DNA of 5,645 nt from Lachnoclostridium phytofermentans (GTDB lineage Bacteria > Bacillota > Clostridia > Lachnospirales > Lachnospiraceae): positions 1-5,645 of the forward strand of contig DPVV01000512.1 of assembly GCA_003526525.1 (NCBI GenBank), written 5' to 3'. Of this stretch, positions 4,713-5,645 are shown piece by piece. Position numbers and translations under genes: made by a program. The notes beneath the pieces are model-generated. The model ran no database searches, was not told where the DNA came from, and saw nothing but the letters and a program-made list of their open reading frames with translations. How positions within the stretch are numbered: position 1 is the stretch's first letter; each line of letters begins with the position of its first letter.

Positions 4713-5645
4713 CCTCTCCGTTATAAAGCTACTTTTCTTCATTAGAGTACCGTCCGTTATTACTTCAATCGCACCCAAATCCATAGTCAAATCATAAGAG
4801 AGATTCCTATTATGAAAACGGGTACAAACCAGAGGATGCGGATGATGATAACGATTGTTTTTACCAGCACTGATAACGGAATAGATTGGATTAATACCGT
4901 CAAGAAATTCTTCCGTGCTAGAAGTGTTCGAGCCATGGTGGGCTACCTTAAGAAATTCAATAAATTCTTCAGAATTTATCATTCCTAATTCTCTTATTTT
5001 CTTGATTTCGGAAAGTACTGCGATTTCTCCATCTTGTAACACATCCCCCGTAAATATTCCTTGAAAATCTCCATAGTTCAAGTAAAGTACTAAGGAATGA
5101 GCATTATTTGAAGTCGTAACATAATTATTACTAGGGTGAAGACACCGTAAAGTTACCCCATTCCATTTTAATTCATCGCCGGTAGAAAAAAAATGAATTT
5201 TCACTCCTTTTTCATTAGCAAGCGAAATTAGTTTTTGAAAACTTTCATCATATGTAGGTATTTTAGGAAGGATAAGATTTCGTATTACGATCTTTCCGGT
5301 ATAACTACGTTGAAAGTTACCGTCTTTTAATCTTGGCATAGAATCTAAAATCTCATAGATGCCACTTAAATGATCGTAGTCTGAGTGAGATATAAAAGCA
5401 TACTCTATAGCACCTATCGCCTTACTTTTAAGGAATGGGATTAATCTATATTTACCGACCTCCTTAATATCACTACTACCACAATCAATTAAACACGTTA
5501 TCCCTTCCTTTTCCACAACAATACCATCACCTTGTGACACATCAAGACATGTGATCTTAAGTTCTTTCCCTTTCCAAAGTATTAGTAGAGGTACTAAAAG
5601 TATGAGAAGAAAATATTGTAGATAAATTATTTTAATTTTTTTACT
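4701..5645 (-). CDS. comEC: DNA internalization competence protein ComEC/Rec2, C-terminal part
   Basis: ComEC forms the membrane channel through which single-stranded DNA enters during natural transformation. The frame is open to the right edge with no start codon between 5541 and 5645, so this is the last 314 residues of a longer protein. Fragment residues 6-24 form a hydrophobic helix (IIYLQYFLLILLVPLLILW), after which the metallo-beta-lactamase-fold domain begins with ITCLDVSQGDGIVV, the ComEC form of 'DVGQGD'. Further marks are LIDCGS, the metal-motif-like SHSDYDHLSG (86-95), FTGD (198-201), KVAHHGSNTSS (233-243) and SAGKNNRYHHPH (259-270). The HxDxDH pattern reads S-H-S-D-Y-D-H, so the main metal ligands are kept. 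The run of motifs is that of ComEC and not of a free-standing hydrolase. A GTG at 5540 is internal (the V of DVSQGDG), not a start. The stop TGA is at 4701-4703, inside a 16-bp tandem repeat. Confidence 0.93.
   Translation of the reverse strand, partial: SKKIKIIYLQYFLLILLVPLLILWKGKELKITCLDVSQGDGIVVEKEGITCLIDCGSSDIKEVGKYRLIPFLKSKAIGAIEYAFISHSDYDHLSGIYEILDSMPRLKDGNFQRSYTGKIVIRNLILPKIPTYDESFQKLISLANEKGVKIHFFSTGDELKWNGVTLRCLHPSNNYVTTSNNAHSLVLYLNYGDFQGIFTGDVLQDGEIAVLSEIKKIRELGMINSEEFIEFLKVAHHGSNTSSTEEFLDGINPIYSVISAGKNNRYHHPHPLVCTRFHNRNLSYDLTMDLGAIEVITDGTLMKKSSFITERYDN

Noticed and set aside
4701..5540. A free-standing metallo-beta-lactamase-fold hydrolase starting at GTG 5540
   Set aside because: The frame is open beyond the GTG to the window edge through a membrane helix, and the GTG is the valine of the conserved ComEC DVSQGD motif.

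Overview
The window is AT-rich and gene-dense, and every recognisable gene lies on the minus strand. Purine-rich Shine-Dalgarno sites (GGAGGG, AGGAG), TTGACA/TATAAT-type promoters and the protein types suggest a low-GC Firmicute. The gene content and the look of the PssA, ComEC and HolA sequences suggest Clostridia, possibly Lachnospiraceae; that placement is an inference from sequence style, not a search result.

In transcription order (high to low coordinates): the C-terminal part of comEC/rec2 (4701-5645, 5' end outside the window), with its last visible membrane helix and the metallo-beta-lactamase-fold domain; a 130-base spacer with a 16-bp tandem repeat; a small uncertain ORF (4404-4571) that carries an in-frame 30-bp tandem duplication and may be the remnant of a frameshifted gene; a CorA-family divalent cation channel (3342-4277) with its own promoter; a flippase-like/LPG-synthase-TM membrane protein (2121-3200) with a near-consensus promoter; phosphatidylserine synthase pssA (1514-2137), overlapping the end of the flippase-like gene; a 311-base spacer with a convincing terminator hairpin and a promoter; phosphatidylserine decarboxylase psd (336-1202); a perfect 15-bp-stem terminator; and the first 63 codons of holA (DNA polymerase III delta), cut by the left edge.

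The functional core is phosphatidylethanolamine synthesis. PssA makes phosphatidylserine from CDP-diacylglycerol and serine, and Psd decarboxylates it to phosphatidylethanolamine. The overlap of pssA with a polytopic lipid-flippase-like gene suggests coupled translation and perhaps a link to lipid distribution across the membrane. Promoters and terminators divide the strand into at least corA, flippase-pssA and psd units rather than one long operon.

comEC and holA, often neighbours in Firmicutes, are here separated by this lipid/cation block. I see no phage, transposon, CRISPR or defence genes and no clearly new multi-gene system. The most unusual parts are the small duplicated or frameshifted ORF, the pssA motif spacing and the flippase-pssA overlap.
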